DNA from: Dehalococcoidia bacterium LH_S1
GTDB lineage: Bacteria; Chloroflexota; Dehalococcoidia; SZUA-161; SpSt-899
Direction of reading: 5' to 3'
NCBI GenBank assembly: GCA_023660035.1
Contig: JAGXOF010000041.1
Coordinates: 1-7,842 of the forward strand
DNA: 7,842 bases
Part shown: positions 5,688 to 7,842 of the stretch, piece by piece
Layout of the letters: each line of letters starts with the position of its first letter
Position numbering within the stretch: the stretch's first letter is position 1
The notes under the pieces: model-generated
What the model saw: only the letters and a program-made list of their open reading frames with translations
What the model was told of the DNA's origin: nothing
The model's database searches: none
Translations under genes and position numbers: made by a program

Positions 5688-6197
5688 TCAACCTTCTTCC
5701 TGATCAAACATCGAAGCACACTCCGAGGCCTCACCACGCAGTGTCTCGATGGCATGGGGTAGGGCAGGAATAATAGCCTCAAGGCACTCTCGTACCGCTT
5801 TGGCACTCCCGGGTAAATTGATGATCAGGCTCCCGCCCCGGACTCCGGAAACTCCTCTGCTCAACATTCCCATAGGAGTTTTTTTCAAACTCTCTGTGCG
5901 CATGACCTCGGAAAATCCCGGGGCAAGCCGGTCCACAACCGCCAGAGTAGCTTCCGGTGTAACATCACGGGGGCTTAGTCCAGTACCCCCACTTGTGAGA
6001 ATTAAGTGGATGTTCGAGTTATCAGCCCACTCCTTAAGCTTGCCGGATATCTCTCCCTGCTCATCAGGAACAATTTCATACCGGCTGATCTCAACCCCAA
6101 GACCGGAAAGGAGTTCTCTAATCACAGAGCCCGCTGTATCTTCCCTCCCCCCTTGAGAGCCCTTGTCACTCACAGTCAAAATGGCAGCACTGAACAT
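5688..6197 (-). CDS. mog: MogA/MoaB-family molybdopterin adenylyltransferase
   Basis: Proteins of this family adenylylate molybdopterin (MogA, and MoaB in some lineages) before metal insertion in molybdenum or tungsten cofactor synthesis. The 169-residue product opens with AAILTVSDKGSQGG and REDTAG (18-23). It has the pterin-binding signature TSGGTGLSPRDVTPEAT (68-84), with Asp46 (VPDE) and Asp78 at the positions of the two catalytic aspartates of MogA, and ends the fold with INLPGSAKAVRECL (126-139). The ATG at 6197 is chosen over the longer frame from 6251 because a strong Shine-Dalgarno sequence precedes it. It follows hisS by 13 nt in one operon, with no other cofactor genes in the window. 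MogA and MoaB cannot be separated with certainty from sequence alone, and some bacterial MoaB proteins are inactive. Confidence 0.93.
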   Translation of the reverse strand: MFSAAILTVSDKGSQGGREDTAGSVIRELLSGLGVEISRYEIVPDEQGEISGKLKEWADNSNIHLILTSGGTGLSPRDVTPEATLAVVDRLAPGFSEVMRTESLKKTPMGMLSRGVSGVRGGSLIINLPGSAKAVRECLEAIIPALPHAIETLRGEASECASMFDQEEG

Positions 6198-6201
6198 GAT
6201 T

Positions 6202-6207
6202 CCTCCT
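6202..6207 (-). promoter_or_regulatory. strong Shine-Dalgarno deciding the mog start
   Basis: On the minus strand AGGAGG sits 4 nt before the ATG at 6197, entirely inside the 13-nt gap after the hisS stop. It fixes the mog start and shows that mog is translated from the hisS transcript with its own ribosome site. Confidence 0.8.
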
Positions 6208-6210
6208 CGC

Positions 6211-7473
6211 CTACTTTCCGCTCTGCTGCAAAGCCTGGAGTGCCTCATCAAACGTAACTCGCCGCTGTTCCCCCCCGCTCATGTCGCGCAGCATCACCAA
6301 TCCATCTCGCAGCTCATCCTCTCCAATGATTACCGCAAAGCTTGCACCAAAGGTATTCGCCTGCCTCAATTGAGCCTTAAGACTTCTGTTCCCGGATGCA
6401 AGGATAGTTCCGATTCCCTCCCCCCGCATCCACCCCACACATTCCACTGCCTTCTCCTTTGCCTCCTGGCCCAAGAAAGCCACAAACGCCTCAGGCCTGG
6501 AAGCAGGAGGCAACTCGATCCCCTGTCTCTTCATGTTGACAACCATCCGCTCAATGCCGGTGGCAAACCCGATTGCCGGCGTCGGCTTACCCCCCAATTC
6601 CTCAATAAGCCCATCATACCGGCCACCACCCCCGATCGTGCTCTGCGCCCCTTCCTCAGCATGAGGCTGAATCTCAAACACCGTCCTCGTGTAATAATCA
6701 AGCCCGCGAACAAGGTGATGGTCAACCTCCGGCCTCAAGCCGAGGATTTCCAGATATCTTACAAGCAAGCGGAAGTGCTCGGCACAATCATCACAAAGAT
6801 AGTCGATACTCCTGGGGGCTTGCTCAGCCAGGGACATGCACGTCTCATTCTTGCAATCCAGTATCCTGAGCGGGTTTCTATCCAGCCGCCGCTTGCAATC
6901 AGAACACAGCCGATCGAAATTCTGAGAGTAGTAGTTCTTCAATGCCTCAAGGTATTGGGGGCGGCACTTGGGACAGCCAATGCTGTTTAATTTCAGGACC
7001 AAGTCCCGCAAACCGACCGAGCGATACAGAGACCATGCCATATCGATAATCTCCGCATCAATCGACGCATCAGACTCGCCAATAGCCTCAACCCCGAACT
7101 GCCAGTGCTGACGGTATCTGCCTGCCTGAGGCCGTTCATACCTGAACGAGGGACCGATGTAGTAGAGCCTTACAGGTTGGGGGAAATTGTACATCCCGTG
7201 CTCCAGATATGCACGGCAAACAGGGGCTGTTCCCTCCGGACGCAAGGTCAGTTGATCGCCACCACGGTCATCAAAGGTATACATCTCCTTTTGCACGATA
7301 TCTGTGTCATCCCCAATGCTTCGCACGAAAAGCCCGGAACTTTCAAAGATTGGCGTATCGATCCGCTCATAACCATAAAGCTGGCAGATATCAGCGACCT
7401 TACTACGTATGTACTGCCAGTATGCTTGCTGGTCAGGTAGAATATCAAAGGTTCCCCGTGGCGCTCTATACAA
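6211..7473 (-). CDS. hisS: histidyl-tRNA synthetase
   Basis: HisRS charges tRNA-His with histidine; it is a cytoplasmic class II synthetase. Counting from the TTG at 7473 the product has 420 residues. It opens YRAPRGTFDILP, with motif 1 around 32-45 (YGYERIDTPIFESS). LRPEGTAP follows, then motif 2 (about 102-132, GPSFRYE to HWQFGVEAIG). The histidine-specific LVRGLDYYTR is at 254-263, GGGGRYDGL at 281-289, motif 3 AIGFATGIERM at 300-310, and a C-terminal anticodon-binding domain from about 328. An insertion carries eight cysteines in pairs (167/170, 190/193, 207/212, 227/230), the possible metal-binding arrangement known in many bacterial HisRS. The frame also has a TTG at 7494 giving 427 residues, with an in-frame stop two codons upstream. 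The 7473 start is preferred for its Shine-Dalgarno sequence and the family-typical N-terminus. Confidence 0.96.
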   Translation of the reverse strand: MYRAPRGTFDILPDQQAYWQYIRSKVADICQLYGYERIDTPIFESSGLFVRSIGDDTDIVQKEMYTFDDRGGDQLTLRPEGTAPVCRAYLEHGMYNFPQPVRLYYIGPSFRYERPQAGRYRQHWQFGVEAIGESDASIDAEIIDMAWSLYRSVGLRDLVLKLNSIGCPKCRPQYLEALKNYYSQNFDRLCSDCKRRLDRNPLRILDCKNETCMSLAEQAPRSIDYLCDDCAEHFRLLVRYLEILGLRPEVDHHLVRGLDYYTRTVFEIQPHAEEGAQSTIGGGGRYDGLIEELGGKPTPAIGFATGIERMVVNMKRQGIELPPASRPEAFVAFLGQEAKEKAVECVGWMRGEGIGTILASGNRSLKAQLRQANTFGASFAVIIGEDELRDGLVMLRDMSGGEQRRVTFDEALQALQQSGK

Positions 7474-7476
7474 AGT

Positions 7477-7485
7477 CTTCCTCTT
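7477..7485 (-). promoter_or_regulatory. Shine-Dalgarno favouring the inner TTG start of hisS
   Basis: On the minus strand AAGAGGAAG precedes the TTG at 7473 with about 5-6 nt from its AGAGGA core. No comparable site stands before the outer TTG at 7494. HisRS proteins usually begin close to the (Y/F)xAPRG motif, which agrees with the inner start. Confidence 0.6.
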
Positions 7486-7538
7486 ATCAGTCAATGCTTA
7501 TTGTCTTAAGGGCAGGAACTGAACCCCTACTAAGGTAT

Positions 7539-7567
7539 AGAATACATTAGCAAAGGAACAGTGTAAA
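7539..7567 (-). promoter_or_regulatory. proximal promoter candidate for hisS-mog
   Basis: On the minus strand TTTACA (7567-7562, 5 of 6 matches) is followed after 17 bp by TATTCT (7544-7539, 4 of 6). A start near 7532 gives a leader of about 58 nt to the TTG at 7473. No T-box motif or other riboswitch sequence is recognisable in it. Confidence 0.45.
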
Positions 7568-7599
7568 GGACAACGCTTGAAACAGTCCAGGGCTCATTT

Positions 7600-7627
7600 A
7601 TTCTAACTAATAAATACATCGTGTCAA
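7600..7627 (-). promoter_or_regulatory. distal, near-consensus promoter candidate for hisS-mog
   Basis: On the minus strand a perfect TTGACA (7627-7622) is followed after 16 bp by TAGAAT (7605-7600, 5 of 6 matches). This is the best promoter match in the window. Its transcript would have a leader of about 120 nt before hisS and would run through the proximal promoter. Confidence 0.55.
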
Positions 7628-7727
7628 ATCATTTAACTACCTAACCGAACTGGGACTTTTGAATCATTGAAAATCTGACCGTACGGGGCTTTGATTTCTT
7701 ATGTGGATGCACTTCCTTTATCCTCCG

Positions 7728-7740
7728 CTCGCTCGGCGAG
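7728..7740. repeat. short hairpin CTCGC-TCG-GCGAG
   Basis: A 5-bp perfect stem with a 3-nt loop in the gene-free right end. It is GC-rich, unlike the flanking AT-rich sequence, and has no T-run after it. Function unknown. Confidence 0.4.
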
Positions 7741-7785
7741 GTGCCTAAAGGGCCCAACATGTTTCACCACTTTTCCTATGCTTTG

Positions 7786-7822
7786 GTTAGGCGCTTAGCG
7801 CCTCAACATTGACAAAATGTTG
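7786..7822. repeat. two tandem hairpins near the right edge
   Basis: AGGCGC-TTA-GCGCCT (7789-7803) forms a 6-bp stem, extendable by GTT (7786-7788) pairing with AAC (7805-7807) across one bulged base. Directly after it CAACATT (7804-7810) pairs with AATGTTG (7816-7822) around GACAA. The two folds share bases 7804-7807 if the first is extended. The second overlaps the TTGACA at 7809-7814, so it could be an operator or just a repeat element. The pairing is seen; the role is unknown. Confidence 0.5.
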
Positions 7823-7842
7823 TCGATGTGACTCCAATATTG

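Larger units (their letters stand above)
7568..7842. other. gene-free right end of the window
   Basis: No ORF with protein-like sequence and no recognisable RNA gene was found on either strand. The stretch holds the distal hisS promoter near its left side and a cluster of small hairpins between 7728 and 7822. A TTGACA at 7809-7814 with TCCAAT 18 bp later (7833-7838) is a weak plus-strand promoter candidate for a gene beyond the window. Confidence 0.5.

Noticed and set aside
6163..6990. Long plus-strand open frame of 275 codons opposite hisS
   Set aside because: Its sequence is the complement of strongly conserved HisRS coding sequence and shows no protein family features.
7474..7599. T-box riboswitch in front of hisS
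   Set aside because: No T-box consensus (AGGGTGG-type) and no terminator/antiterminator pair are visible, and the leader is too short.
7752..7792. Integron attC-like pair: GCCCAAC (7752-7758) and GTTAGGC (7786-7792) match the RYYYAAC and GTTRRRY boxes
   Set aside because: The 27-nt interior shows no paired inner boxes and the total is shorter than a minimal attC. There is no cassette or integrase.

Overview
This is a stretch of an ordinary bacterial chromosome carrying housekeeping genes. IspH (MEP isoprenoid pathway), Fpg/MutM and HisRS show it is bacterial. Protein style, the mixed small gene clusters and the short palindromic intergenic repeats suggest an uncultivated anaerobe, perhaps Chloroflexota/Dehalococcoidia. 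That placement is a low-confidence inference from recall and no database was consulted.

Layout, left to right. A plus-strand block (about 113-2727) holds mutM (DNA repair), a PPP-type protein phosphatase, a decayed tatD copy and a small three-helix membrane protein. The last three are packed stop-to-start. This block collides tail-to-tail, with overlapping stop codons, with a minus-strand pair plsC-ispH (2724-4306: phospholipid acylation and the last MEP step). plsC is divergent from tmk (plus, 4421-5041: dTMP kinase) across a 114-bp region with a promoter candidate on each strand. Next comes a remnant of a geranylgeranyl-reductase-family FAD enzyme (minus, about 5072-5615). Last is a minus-strand hisS-mog operon (5688-7473: histidyl-tRNA synthetase and a MogA/MoaB molybdopterin protein), preceded by two promoter candidates. 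The right end (7568-7842) has no gene that I can see but contains several small hairpins.

No single pathway unites the genes. They cover DNA repair, nucleotide synthesis, lipid synthesis, isoprenoids, translation and cofactor synthesis, as in typical small bacterial housekeeping clusters. I found no mobile element with a transposase, no CRISPR array, no RNA gene and no defence or secretion system. I do not see evidence for an undescribed biological system. The observations most worth a second look are the two multiply damaged pseudogenes (tatD read in three frames, and the geranylgeranyl reductase remnant with a homopolymer frameshift), a perfect 13-bp inverted repeat in the plsC-ispH gap that competes with a second hairpin, a possibly leaderless mutM promoter, and the paired palindromes between mutM and the phosphatase gene.
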